Shown one piece after another: positions 18,538-27,361 of a DNA stretch of 64,000 nucleotides (position 1 is the stretch's first letter; each line of letters opens with the position of its first letter). Under the pieces are notes generated by a model. That model did no database searches. It worked only from the letters and a program-made list of their open reading frames with translations, and was not told the DNA's origin. Origin of the DNA: an uncultured Pseudomonadota bacterium. Its GTDB lineage: Bacteria > Myxococcota_A > Bradymonadia > Bradymonadales > Bradymonadaceae. Where the stretch lies: contig CAJXPB010000001.1 in NCBI GenBank assembly GCA_913057905.1, positions 558,001-622,000 on the forward strand. Reading direction: 5' to 3'. The position numbers were made by a program, and so were the translations under genes.

Positions 18538-18807
18538 CTATTCGTTGGTCGCCTCGTGATACCGCTTCTTGAGGCGTCCGACCTTTCTCGAAGCGCGGTT
18601 CTTCGGGATGACACCCTTGGTAGCGGCCCGGTCGAGCTGAGATTCGGCGGTTCGGAGAAGCTCTTCGGCATCCTCAAGATCGCCGGATTCGACGGCCTGC
18701 TCGAACTTTCGAACGGCCGTTCGCATGCGGGATTTGATCGTCTTGTTGTGCTCACGCCGTTTCTCGGACTGGCGCATCCGCTTTTTTGCTGAATCAATCG
18801 TCGGCAC
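18538..18807 (-). CDS. rpsT: 30S ribosomal protein S20
   Basis: The 89-residue basic protein has the S20 pattern: SAKKRMRQSEKRREHNK at the N-terminus, SRMRTAVRKFEQAVESGD in the middle, and GVIPKNRASRKVGRLKKR near the end. It binds 16S rRNA early in 30S assembly. The start is GTG at 18807 with AAGAGG 6-8 nt upstream. It diverges from the lptE-like/holA genes; rpsT near holA is a recurrent arrangement in bacteria. Confidence 0.97.
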   Translation of the reverse strand: MPTIDSAKKRMRQSEKRREHNKTIKSRMRTAVRKFEQAVESGDLEDAEELLRTAESQLDRAATKGVIPKNRASRKVGRLKKRYHEATNE

Positions 18808-19019
18808 GATGTACCTCTTGGTCTTGGGTCACTTGCGTTACTTGAGTGCATCTCTGGTGAATATCTCGACGGGACCCTGCGAGCCTCCGAACGCAATCCG
18901 CAGCCCGGGGGTCGATCGTCGAGTCGCGGGTGGTAACAGCCGTCATCGTCAACGTCAACAGCGGGGCTTCGTTACGAAGCTTGCGATGCATCGGGGTCTA
19001 TCGGACAATCGCCGGCGCG

Positions 19020-19580
19020 ATGAGTCATGGCTCGGGACAATGCGACCGGTGGATGCAGGCCTGCAGAGACGTCGGCCGATGGCGACGGGTGCTCGTCGTC
19101 GCAGCGGTCCTGGCGACCGGGTGTACCCACTACGGTTTTGCCAATGAAACGTCCGAGTCCGACGGCGAGTCGAGCGTCGAAGTCTGGACGGTTCAGACGC
19201 CGGCCCACTGGGCGGTCGATGCCGCAAGAGTCACAACTCGACTGGTCCAGGCCCTGGAAACCCGAGGCACTCCGGCCCGATGGCGTCGAGGCCGACAGGA
19301 CGGTGACACCGCCCGCGCCACGTTGAAATGCCGGCTGCAGCTGCCCCCGTTCGAAGGACATGGCAGTTGGACCTCCGTCGACGCTTCGATGCTCTGTCAG
19401 CTCCGCCAACCCGACGCCACACAAAGATCGCTGAGAGGCCGCGGGTCCGCATCGCTGGCTACGACTGGACCGTCGGTCCAGGGAGCTGTCACCATCAGCG
19501 CCGAGACGGCCGCCCTCCGCGCGACCGACGCCGTCGCGCTCCGCGTCTCCCGAACCCTCAACGAACTCCGCAACGAGTAA
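19020..19580 (+). CDS. LptE-like outer-membrane lipoprotein (by position and form)
   Basis: From ATG 19020 the 186-residue product has a lipoprotein signal (RVLVVAAVLATGC, Cys35) followed by THYGF, resembling the start of mature LptE/RlpB proteins. A predicted helix (VTTRLVQALETRG) and beta strands follow (TARATLKCRLQLPP). LptE is the lipoprotein plug of the LptD LPS-export barrel, and lptE directly upstream of holA is a widespread gene order, as here, with 8 bp to holA. Sequence similarity alone is not enough, so the assignment rests on synteny and is moderate. A later ATG (19053) is possible. Confidence 0.55.
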   Translation: MSHGSGQCDRWMQACRDVGRWRRVLVVAAVLATGCTHYGFANETSESDGESSVEVWTVQTPAHWAVDAARVTTRLVQALETRGTPARWRRGRQDGDTARATLKCRLQLPPFEGHGSWTSVDASMLCQLRQPDATQRSLRGRGSASLATTGPSVQGAVTISAETAALRATDAVALRVSRTLNELRNE

Positions 19581-19588
19581 CCCCATCG

Positions 19589-20629
19589 ATGGGAAAACGA
19601 CTCGACAAGGCCCGCGACTTCATCCGCGGGGTCAAACAATCGCCTCCGTCTCCCCTGTACTTTCTGTACGGAGAGGAGGCCTACATGCTCGATCGCGCCG
19701 TCGACGCCGTGATCGACGCGGCGGCCCCGGAGGGCACCAACGATTTTAATTTCGACAAGTTCCAGGGACGCGAAGCCACCGGGCAGACGATCCGGGAAGC
19801 CGCCGAGATGCTTCCCATGATGGCCGAACGGCGCGTGGTCCTCGTTCGTGACATCCAAGAGATGGCGCTCTCGGAGTTGGACGAACTCGAAGAGTACTTC
19901 GAGGCGCCCTCCGAGACGACATGTCTGATCCTGCACGCTCACACGGCGGGGGACCGAAACTCGATCGACGGGCGGCGAAGCATCTTTCGGACCCTGAAGT
20001 CCAACGCCGAGGTCTGTGAATTCGAGGCTCTGTACGAAAACGAGGTCGGCGACGTCGTGCGCAAACACGCCCAGAAGAAGGGGCTGAATCTGGACCGCGA
20101 AGCCTCGGCCTTCCTGATCGAGGCCGTCGGCACCGACATCGCGACCCTGGACCGCGCACTCGAGAAGATCGACCTCTTTGTCGGCGACGGCGACGATCCC
20201 AGACCCGTGACCCGCCAGCAGGTCGAGGCCGTCACCGCCGAGACCCGGGTCCGCTCGGTCTTCGACCTCACCGACGCCCTCGGAGAGCGCGCCTATCAGG
20301 AGGCCCTCAAAATCCTCGACAACATGCTATTGTCCGGGGAGGATGCCATCCCGATCCTGTACATGATCGCCAGGCATTTTCGTCTGGTCGATCGACTGCA
20401 CGACCCCGACATCCGACAGAAGGACAAGGGATCACAGGCCTCGGCCCTGGGCGTTCCCTACTTCTTCGTCGATGACTACCGCCGCCACGCCCGCACCTTC
20501 ACCGGCGACGATGTCGCCGACATTCGTGAGCGGCTCCTCGAGACCGACGAAGCACTCAAGTCGACCGGGCTCGACGACCGCACCCTCCTCGAAAGCCTCC
20601 TCTATGATATCTGTTTCAGAAACGCTTAA
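19589..20629 (+). CDS. holA: DNA polymerase III delta subunit
   Basis: The 346-residue length and pattern fit HolA: an early PLYFLYGEEAYMLDRAVD, ERRVVLVRDIQEM, a middle VRKHAQKKGLNLDREASAFLIEAVGTDIATLDRALEKI, then RVRSVFDLTDALGERAYQEALKILDNML and IPILYMIARHFRLV. Delta opens the sliding clamp as part of the clamp-loader complex. ATG 19589 follows the lptE-like gene by 8 bp, and the next gene starts inside its 3' end, so it is mid-operon. Confidence 0.93.
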   Translation: MGKRLDKARDFIRGVKQSPPSPLYFLYGEEAYMLDRAVDAVIDAAAPEGTNDFNFDKFQGREATGQTIREAAEMLPMMAERRVVLVRDIQEMALSELDELEEYFEAPSETTCLILHAHTAGDRNSIDGRRSIFRTLKSNAEVCEFEALYENEVGDVVRKHAQKKGLNLDREASAFLIEAVGTDIATLDRALEKIDLFVGDGDDPRPVTRQQVEAVTAETRVRSVFDLTDALGERAYQEALKILDNMLLSGEDAIPILYMIARHFRLVDRLHDPDIRQKDKGSQASALGVPYFFVDDYRRHARTFTGDDVADIRERLLETDEALKSTGLDDRTLLESLLYDICFRNA

Positions 20630-21545
20630 ACACTTTTCGATTCTGGGCATTGCCCTGCTGGCAGCGTCCTGGGCGGCCGGGTGCGGCGCAACTCAGCCGC
20701 AGGTCCGCGGACCGGAGGACGAAGCCCTCGACGCCGACCAGCGCAGACGGCTCATGGCCCGCGCACACGAGTCCTGGGAAAACAGGCTCGACCGGGCCGA
20801 TCTGGAGGCGGCGATCGAGACGTATCGCCGGGTCGCCGGGACCCAACCCGCCGCCGAGAAGACCGGCGAGTCGCGGGATACCTCGACATCCGCCGAGCTA
20901 TGGACTCGTATCGCCCGGGGCTATCAGTTCCGGGCAGACGCCCACCTGAGCGATGCTCAGACCGAAGCGATCCGCGACAATCACGCCAGGGGCATCGATG
21001 CCGCCAAACGGGCCATCAAGGCCGCCGCGCCGGTTCTCGCTGACGCCCTCGACGGGAAGGGAGACCTCAAGAAGGCACTCGATGAGAACTCCGGACTGCC
21101 GTCGACGGCCGCCCCGGGACTCTACTGGTACGCCATCCACCTGGGACAATGGGGACAAACCCAGGGGATGTTCACGCTGATGAAGTATCGCTCCGATATC
21201 GAATCTGCCATGACCTTCGTGCGCGATAACCGACCCGAGTACTTCTATGGCGCCTGCTTTCGATACTTCGGAACCTACTGGACTCGTCTACCGATGGGCA
21301 AAAAGCCGGACCGGAGCCGGCAGAATTTCGATCAGGCCATCGAAATTGCACCCTCGTTTCTGGCCTCAAAGGTCTTGAAAGCCAAACATTACGCGACCCT
21401 CGCCGGGGACCGGAAACTCTTCGAACGACTGCTCCAGGAGGTCCTCGAGGCCGACCTCGACGCCGCCCCCGCGGTCCGGGCCGAAAACACCATCGCCCAG
21501 CGCCAGGCCGAGAAACTTCTCGAGCGCGCCGACGAGCTTTTTTAA
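20604..21545 (+). CDS. TatT-family (TRAP transporter TatT component) lipoprotein
   Basis: The start ATG at 20604 overlaps the end of holA by 26 bp, which suggests translational coupling. The 313-residue product has a lipoprotein signal with lipobox AAGC (Cys27). The family signature is clear: QGMFTLMKYRSDIESAM, RPEYFYGACFRYFGTYWTRLPMG, QNFDQAIEIAPSFLASKVLKA, DRKLFERLLQEVLEAD, and a C-terminal AENTIAQRQAEKLLERADELF. TatT proteins are helical, water-soluble periplasmic proteins linked to TRAP-type ligand uptake. No TRAP permease genes are nearby, so its partner is not in this window. Confidence 0.88.
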   Translation: MISVSETLKHFSILGIALLAASWAAGCGATQPQVRGPEDEALDADQRRRLMARAHESWENRLDRADLEAAIETYRRVAGTQPAAEKTGESRDTSTSAELWTRIARGYQFRADAHLSDAQTEAIRDNHARGIDAAKRAIKAAAPVLADALDGKGDLKKALDENSGLPSTAAPGLYWYAIHLGQWGQTQGMFTLMKYRSDIESAMTFVRDNRPEYFYGACFRYFGTYWTRLPMGKKPDRSRQNFDQAIEIAPSFLASKVLKAKHYATLAGDRKLFERLLQEVLEADLDAAPAVRAENTIAQRQAEKLLERADELF

Positions 21546-21578
21546 GCCACAACCCCTCTCTGCCCCTCAAAGAATCTC

Positions 21579-22835
21579 GTGCCAGAGACGTCGAATATCC
21601 TCCAGCGCATTCACCGGCGCATGAGTCCACCACGGGCTCTGACGGCGACCCGTGCCGGCAAGTTCATGGTCGGGATTACGCTCGGGGTCGGGTTTGGAGC
21701 GGTCAACACGGGAAACAACCTGTTGTTTTTGCTGCTGGGCATGATGCTGTCGCTGATCCTGGCCAGCGGAATCCTCAGCGAGGCTGTCCTGCGCGGCCTC
21801 GACGTCTCAAGAGATCCACCCACCCGGTGCTTCGCCGGCCGCGAGGCGCCCGCTCACTTCGAGATGACGAACCCGAAGGTCTATCCGTCTCTCAGCGTGA
21901 CCGTCGCAGAACAGAACGCCCGTGCCACCAACGGTCCGCTCAAAGGACAGACCATCGGCCCCGAACGACCCCAGTGGTGGCGTTTTTGGGAGGCGGGCGC
22001 CGACTACCTCGAGTTCAAGGATCCCGCAGAACGAGACGAGCGAAGCCCGACGGAACGCCCGGTCGCCTCCGCGTACTGTGTGCGCCTCGATGCCGGAGAG
22101 TCTCAAACGTTCGAGACGCGGTATCGGTTCCCCGAACGCGGCCGCTACGAACTGCCGGGCACCGCGGTCGTCACCCGTTTTCCCTTCAGTCTGTTCGAGA
22201 AGGCCCGCGAGCTCGACGACCCGACCGAGATGATCGCTTATCCCCGGCCGAAATCCGTCGGGGACTGGCGGGCGGACCTGGCGGCTACATTCGGCGACAT
22301 CCCGACCAATGAACGCGGCGACGGCGAGGAATTTTACGGCCTTCGAGAATACCGGCCCGGCGACGACCGCCGAAAGATCCACTGGAAACGCACGGCCTCG
22401 CGCGGTGAACCGGTCATCCGCGAGGAGGAGCGGGAACGCCAACGGACGGTGACCCTGCACCTCGAGACGGCCACCGGCCGCGACCCGGACCAGCGTCACC
22501 TGACGACCCGCGCCTTTGAAGACGGCCTTCGACGGGTCGTCGGCCTCATCGACACATTGACGATGGGCGAGTTCAACGTGGGTCTCGTGACGCCGGAGGA
22601 CGCGATCCCGTCGGACGCTGCGTCGACCTCGGCGGGCCCCGATGCGATGTTCAAAAGGCTCGCGCTCGTCGACCAGTCCGACGGCCCCGCCCTGCTGGAG
22701 CCCCCCGCTTCCGGATCCGGCCCGGAGGTCGCAGAGACCGCACATGTCCTTCTGGGCCTTCCAGCCGCGGTCTCCGGCCGCAACGGCTGGGACATGATCC
22801 TGCCCTTCGACTCGCCAAACGCGGAGCCGACGTGA
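21579..22835 (+). CDS. DUF58 domain membrane protein
   Basis: GTG 21579 gives 418 residues; ATG 21621 (MSPPRALTATRAGKF) is an alternative. Two hydrophobic helices lie near the N-terminus (GKFMVGITLGVGFGAV and NLLFLLLGMMLSLILASGI), followed by a beta-rich part. The DUF58 core reads RGDGEEFYGLREYRPGDDRRKIHWKRTASRGEPVIREEE. DUF58 proteins commonly work with a MoxR ATPase and a DUF3488/transglutaminase protein. The transglutaminase gene overlaps this one as ATGA, and a MoxR gene lies 4 kb away on the other strand. Confidence 0.9.
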   Translation: MPETSNILQRIHRRMSPPRALTATRAGKFMVGITLGVGFGAVNTGNNLLFLLLGMMLSLILASGILSEAVLRGLDVSRDPPTRCFAGREAPAHFEMTNPKVYPSLSVTVAEQNARATNGPLKGQTIGPERPQWWRFWEAGADYLEFKDPAERDERSPTERPVASAYCVRLDAGESQTFETRYRFPERGRYELPGTAVVTRFPFSLFEKARELDDPTEMIAYPRPKSVGDWRADLAATFGDIPTNERGDGEEFYGLREYRPGDDRRKIHWKRTASRGEPVIREEERERQRTVTLHLETATGRDPDQRHLTTRAFEDGLRRVVGLIDTLTMGEFNVGLVTPEDAIPSDAASTSAGPDAMFKRLALVDQSDGPALLEPPASGSGPEVAETAHVLLGLPAAVSGRNGWDMILPFDSPNAEPT

Positions 22836-25159
22836 CTGAACTCGAGTCGACAATCTCACGGTGGCACAAGATCAGTTTGTTTGCGGTCGTCGCGGTTGCC
22901 ACGACCTGCCTGCTCGCCGGTGGCACCATCCCGCCGGCGGCGATGGTGGTGTTCGGGGCGGTCTTTGCGGCGAGCTGGTGGACCGACCAGACGGCCCTGG
23001 TCGATCCCGATTACAATCGCTGGTGGAATCTGCTGATCATTGCCTTCCTGGGCGGAGCCGCCCTCGAAGTGGCCCTCCTGAATGTCAGTTACCTCCGTGC
23101 CGGCATCCAGTTCGTGCTGGTGTTGACCGGCATCAAGATGGTCAGCCGGCGCGATGCCCGGGACGAATTGCAGCTCTATGCATTGAGCTTCCTGGCGGTC
23201 GCGGCGGCGACGGCGGTCAACGAAGGGGTCACCTTCGGAATTCTGTTCGGCGCATACGTCCTCGCGGCGACCTTCAGCCTCGCGCTGTTTCATCTTCGCC
23301 TCGAACTCGGTCACCGCGAGCGCCAGCCGCTGCTCGACAAACTCCCTTTCGACGGCCGATACATCGCGGTCTTGGCCATCATCTCCCTGGGCATCTTCGT
23401 CTCGAGCGTCGGGATCTTCTTTGGCTTTCCGCGCGTCGGTCTCGGCTACTTCGCCGAGTCTTCCCGCTCGGGGGTCCAGATGAGCGGCTTCTCCGACTCG
23501 GTCCAGCTCGGCTCCCACGGCGTCATCCGCGACAACCCCTCGGTGGCCCTTCGCGTCACGTTCCCCGATGGACGGCCATCGAATGTCGACACGCTTCATT
23601 GGCGAGTCATCACGTTCGATGCCTACGACGGAAGCGGCTGGGAGCGCACCCTGGACGATTCGACGCGCAGTCTGCCGAACCGCCGCGGAAGCTACGACCT
23701 GTCGTCGCTGTATACGCCAGCATCGCGAGATATCGAGCCCCGAGAGCGACCGGCGTCGGTTCAGATCTACTCGGAGCCGCTCGACAAGAATTTGCTCCCC
23801 ACTCTCTGGCGAACCCACTCGGTCACCCTTCCGCCGTCGATGCGCGACACGATGCCGATGAACCCACGCCAGGGGGCCATCCGCGCCGATGCCTACGGCG
23901 ACCTCCACCACACTGTCAGCAGCGATATCGGCATCCCGTATACAGTCGAGCTATGGGGCCGGCCGAGCCGAGACGAACTCCGTCGGGTCTCCGCCCCGAT
24001 TCCGACCGATAGCCCCGAGATTCAGCCGTACCTCCAGTTGCCCGAGATGTCGGAGCGGTTCATCTCGCTGACCGAACGGGTGACCGGCCAGGCCGAGGCG
24101 CCCTACGGCGTCGCCGAACAGGTCGCCCAACATTTGAGAATCAATTACTCGTACACGACCGACCTCCCCGAGGTCGATCCCGAGACCCCCATCGACAGCT
24201 TCTTGTTCGAGACACAGCGCGGCCACTGCGAATATTACGCGACCGCCATGGTATTGATGCTGCGCCAGGCCGGCATCCCGGCCCGGTTGGTCAACGGGTT
24301 TCTGGGAGGACGGTGGAACGATGTGGGAGACTACCTGGCCGTCCGCCAGGGCGACGCTCATTCCTGGGTCGAGGTCCTCGTGCCGCCCCACGGATGGGTG
24401 CAGATGGACCCGACCCCGGCGGGTATCCCCGATGCCGGCACGAACGCGGCCATGACGTGGCTGCGCGACTCCTACGATGCCGCCCGGATGATGTGGCTGC
24501 AATACGTCATCGAATACGATCTGGAGAGCCAGATCGAGTTTCTGACGGCCGCATCGCAGTGGCTCGCCGCCAGAGGTATCGAGGGAGCGGGCGACCAGGC
24601 AGACGGGTCCGAGTCCGACGGCCAACGAGAGGGTCTCCCAACGCGACTGCTGGTATTCTGGCTCGGACTCCTGGCCGGGGTGGCAGGCGGCTGCTGGAGC
24701 GGCGCCCGCCGCAGGGAACGCAGATCTCTTCTCGCTCGCCTGCCGGCACTCGTCGGGTGGGCGGCCTTTACCTCGGGCTGGTGGATGCTTTTCGAAGGAT
24801 TCGGTCTGCTGAAGGCGAGCCAGGGAGCGGCCTTTGGAGCCGGCGCGGTCGTGCTGGGCGTGGCCGTCGCCCGCTGGATGAATCGAGCGGCCCGAAGCGG
24901 AGTCTCGCGCCACTTCGACGCGATCGTTCGCGCCGCCAAGAGACAGGGGTTGAATCGCCGACCCGGTGAAACACCACGTGCCTTTCTGCGACGGCTCGCC
25001 CGGCGTTGCCCGTCGGCCCGACAGTCCATCGAGCGCTTTACCCGTCTGTACCTGCGTGCCCGGTTCGGCGGACGCCCTCTGGATGCCGGGGCAAAGAAGG
25101 TCGCCAGTGAGGCACGCAATGAGGTTGTCCGCACGCTGCGACGAGACGGCCTCAGGTAG
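22832..25159 (+). CDS. DUF3488 and transglutaminase-like membrane protein
   Basis: The 775-residue protein has an N-terminal block of about six transmembrane helices (for example FAVVAVATTCLLAGGTI and YIAVLAIISLGIFVSSVGIFFG). A periplasmic transglutaminase-like domain follows with an intact triad: Cys466 in QRGHCEYYATA, His510 in GDAHSWVEV, Asp526 in QMDPTPAG. Two more helices come after residue 600, then a DUF4129-like cytosolic tail (RAAKRQGLNRRPGETPRAFL). The stop/start overlap with the DUF58 gene makes a coupled pair. Such proteins are common in bacteria; their substrate is not established. Confidence 0.92.
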   Translation: MTELESTISRWHKISLFAVVAVATTCLLAGGTIPPAAMVVFGAVFAASWWTDQTALVDPDYNRWWNLLIIAFLGGAALEVALLNVSYLRAGIQFVLVLTGIKMVSRRDARDELQLYALSFLAVAAATAVNEGVTFGILFGAYVLAATFSLALFHLRLELGHRERQPLLDKLPFDGRYIAVLAIISLGIFVSSVGIFFGFPRVGLGYFAESSRSGVQMSGFSDSVQLGSHGVIRDNPSVALRVTFPDGRPSNVDTLHWRVITFDAYDGSGWERTLDDSTRSLPNRRGSYDLSSLYTPASRDIEPRERPASVQIYSEPLDKNLLPTLWRTHSVTLPPSMRDTMPMNPRQGAIRADAYGDLHHTVSSDIGIPYTVELWGRPSRDELRRVSAPIPTDSPEIQPYLQLPEMSERFISLTERVTGQAEAPYGVAEQVAQHLRINYSYTTDLPEVDPETPIDSFLFETQRGHCEYYATAMVLMLRQAGIPARLVNGFLGGRWNDVGDYLAVRQGDAHSWVEVLVPPHGWVQMDPTPAGIPDAGTNAAMTWLRDSYDAARMMWLQYVIEYDLESQIEFLTAASQWLAARGIEGAGDQADGSESDGQREGLPTRLLVFWLGLLAGVAGGCWSGARRRERRSLLARLPALVGWAAFTSGWWMLFEGFGLLKASQGAAFGAGAVVLGVAVARWMNRAARSGVSRHFDAIVRAAKRQGLNRRPGETPRAFLRRLARRCPSARQSIERFTRLYLRARFGGRPLDAGAKKVASEARNEVVRTLRRDGLR

Positions 25160-25170
25160 GCGTTCGGAGG

Positions 25171-26013
25171 TCAGCCGAGTTCGTCGGACCAGAGGCTGTG
25201 GGCATCGTCAAACCAGGATTCGTTCTTCGGATCGTGATTGCGGGCCAATCCGTGCACGAATCCGGGCTGCTCGATCTTGCTGTACTTCGTCATCATTCGG
25301 AAGACATCACCCAACTGTTCCTCGACGGTATCGAACTTCAAGGACGCTGAAATCTCGTCCTGTACCCGTCGCGCTCTGGCGACGATGTACGCGATGAGCA
25401 CGCGTTGGTGCTCTTCGTGAAACGTGCTCCAGTCGTCGCGAGAATCGACGGTCTCACGGAGCAGACTCACTTCGTCGGCGACATCGGCCATCGATTCGAG
25501 GGCGTCCGGGGGATCCCCGAGCGACGAACAGATCTCCTCGAAACGGTTCTGCGCAGCCTCCTGACGCTCCTCCGGCTCGCGGATCGACGACTCGTACCAG
25601 GATGGAGGCGAATTGTCGGGGGCAGGTTCGGAGTCTTCGGACTCGGACTCCTCAGACGTCCCCTCGGCCGAGGCCCTGTCGGTCTCGAGCTCCCCGAAGG
25701 TCTCACTGATGTCGACATCGTCGACATCGTCGGCATCGACGGCGGCACTGGCCGCCGGCTCTCCTTCCTCATCCAAGAATTGTACGGAGCCCCCCTCTTG
25801 GAGCCACTGAAATAGATCGTCTCCGGCGGCGCGGATAAGCCGCTCCTGCTGATCGGTCAGGCGCTTCAGTTTCTCGACGTATTCGGCCGCGTGCCGGGGT
25901 TCCTTCTGCAACTTCTCTGCGAGACGCTGGTAGTGGGCCAGGTGCTTCGTCAACGCCTTCAAGTTCGGGCATACGGGCTCGTCGGACTCACCATCATCGA
26001 CGTGTTTATTCAT
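25171..26013 (-). CDS. Acidic protein with predicted helical ends, unknown function
   Basis: I do not recognise this 280-residue protein. The N-terminal third is helical and possibly coiled-coil (LKALTKHLAHYQRLAEKL, YVEKLKRLTDQQERLIRAAG). A very acidic low-complexity centre follows (DADDVDDVDISETFGELETD), then a helical C-terminal domain with VLIAYIVARARRVQDEI and FRMMTKYSKIEQPGFVHGLARN. No signal peptide or membrane helix is visible. It is convergent with the transglutaminase gene (11 bp) and 137 bp downstream of the moxR gene on the same strand. Confidence 0.75.
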   Translation of the reverse strand: MNKHVDDGESDEPVCPNLKALTKHLAHYQRLAEKLQKEPRHAAEYVEKLKRLTDQQERLIRAAGDDLFQWLQEGGSVQFLDEEGEPAASAAVDADDVDDVDISETFGELETDRASAEGTSEESESEDSEPAPDNSPPSWYESSIREPEERQEAAQNRFEEICSSLGDPPDALESMADVADEVSLLRETVDSRDDWSTFHEEHQRVLIAYIVARARRVQDEISASLKFDTVEEQLGDVFRMMTKYSKIEQPGFVHGLARNHDPKNESWFDDAHSLWSDELG

Positions 26014-26114
26014 AACAGGGTCCAGACGTCTGAAAGAAATATAAAATCAACCAAATCCTTAAACCGCCCCGACATATCCTACGCTACAGATGTCGCCGGC
26101 GGCGTCAACAACCC

Positions 26115-26131
26115 CCGACCGAGCCGGTCGG
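26115..26131 (-). terminator. Small hairpin downstream of the MoxR gene
   Basis: Arms ccgacc and ggtcgg enclose a five-base loop 20 bp beyond the MoxR stop. On the minus strand a GGGGGTTGTTG stretch follows. The stem is short, so this is a tentative terminator. Confidence 0.35.
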
Positions 26132-26150
26132 CGCGCGTTGGAACGCTGAT

Positions 26151-27170
26151 TCAGCTCGGCGGATCGACCGAACCGGCGATGTCTTCGAGCACCACACTGG
26201 AGCGCTCACCCTCCTGGCCGGCCTCGCTCAAGGCGAGCCGGTGCGCCAGGCACGGAATGATCAGCTCTCGCACGTCGTCGGGAATCACAAAGGCGCGACC
26301 GTCGACGAGTGCGAGCGCCTTCGCCGCGCGCAGCAGCGAGAGTGCGCCCCGCGTACTCACACCGATCCTGACGCGGCCGTCCCGACGCGTCGCCTCGACG
26401 ACGTCGAGTACGTAGTTGACCACCGATTCGTCGGCCTCGACTTCAGAGACCGTTCGCTGAAGGGCTCGCACCTGTTGACTCTCGAGGACGGATTCGAGAT
26501 CGGCAACGGGCTCGCGAAAACCGCGCTGAGTCAAAATCGACTCTTCGACAGCCCTGTCGGGATATCCGATGGAGAGGCGCATCAAAAACCGATCGAGCTG
26601 ACTCTCGGGCAACGGATAGGTCCCGTGGTGTTCCAGCGGATTCTGGGTGGCGATCACCAGGAACGGATCGGGCAGGCTGTGGGTCACGTTGTCGACGCTG
26701 ACCGAACCCTCGCTCATCGCCTCCAGCAGTGCCGACTGCGTCCGGGGCGTCGTACGGTTGATTTCGTCGGCCAGCACGACATTCGAAAAGATCGGACCGG
26801 GACGAAATTCAAAGCTGTCGTTGTTCGATGCGTAGACCGAGACGCCGATGATGTCGCTCGGAAGGAGATCGCTGGTAAATTGAATGCGCCGAAACGAGAC
26901 ACCGATGCTTCGAGCCACGGCCAACGCCAGGGTCGTCTTCCCGACGCCCGGAACGTCCTGCAACAGCAGATGGCCACGGGCCACGAGACTCGCCACGGTC
27001 AACCGGACGATCCGTTCTTTGCCCCGAAAGACGGTTTCGATGTTGGAACGAAGACGCTTCAGCAAATCCGCCGCCTGCCCGACATCACTCAGGGGCTCGA
27101 CGTGCTCCGCCGAGCTGGAGTCGTGTAGAGTCGGCGTAGACGATTCCGCGGCGCCGAGGCTCGACGCCAT
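26151..27170 (-). CDS. MoxR-family AAA+ ATPase
   Basis: ATG 27170 (MASSLGAAES) is preferred because GAGG lies 6 nt upstream; ATG 27197 is an alternative. The 339-residue protein has Walker A DVPGVGKTT (75-80), the MoxR signature LLPSDIIGVSVY and FRPGPIFSNVVLADEINRTT with Walker B, sensor motif VIATQNPLEHHGTYPLPESQLDRF, and a C-terminal lid domain. MoxR ATPases are chaperone-like and usually paired with DUF58/VWA proteins. Here the DUF58/transglutaminase pair is on the opposite strand with a hypothetical gene in between, so the module is split. Confidence 0.94.
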   Translation of the reverse strand: MASSLGAAESSTPTLHDSSSAEHVEPLSDVGQAADLLKRLRSNIETVFRGKERIVRLTVASLVARGHLLLQDVPGVGKTTLALAVARSIGVSFRRIQFTSDLLPSDIIGVSVYASNNDSFEFRPGPIFSNVVLADEINRTTPRTQSALLEAMSEGSVSVDNVTHSLPDPFLVIATQNPLEHHGTYPLPESQLDRFLMRLSIGYPDRAVEESILTQRGFREPVADLESVLESQQVRALQRTVSEVEADESVVNYVLDVVEATRRDGRVRIGVSTRGALSLLRAAKALALVDGRAFVIPDDVRELIIPCLAHRLALSEAGQEGERSSVVLEDIAGSVDPPS

Positions 27171-27361
27171 ACTGACCTCGGAAGGCTCCTGTGTCATACA
27201 ACAGCTCTGTAGAGGGAGAAGTACACTCCGTGCCTGACAGCATACGGCCAGGCGGGCCATCAACCAAGACTCCCCTCCCGTAAGACGATCTTGGCACGCC
27301 CTTCGTTTCGTGTTCTCATGCACGACGGTATCGTTTCTGACCACGAATCCAACCAACTGAC

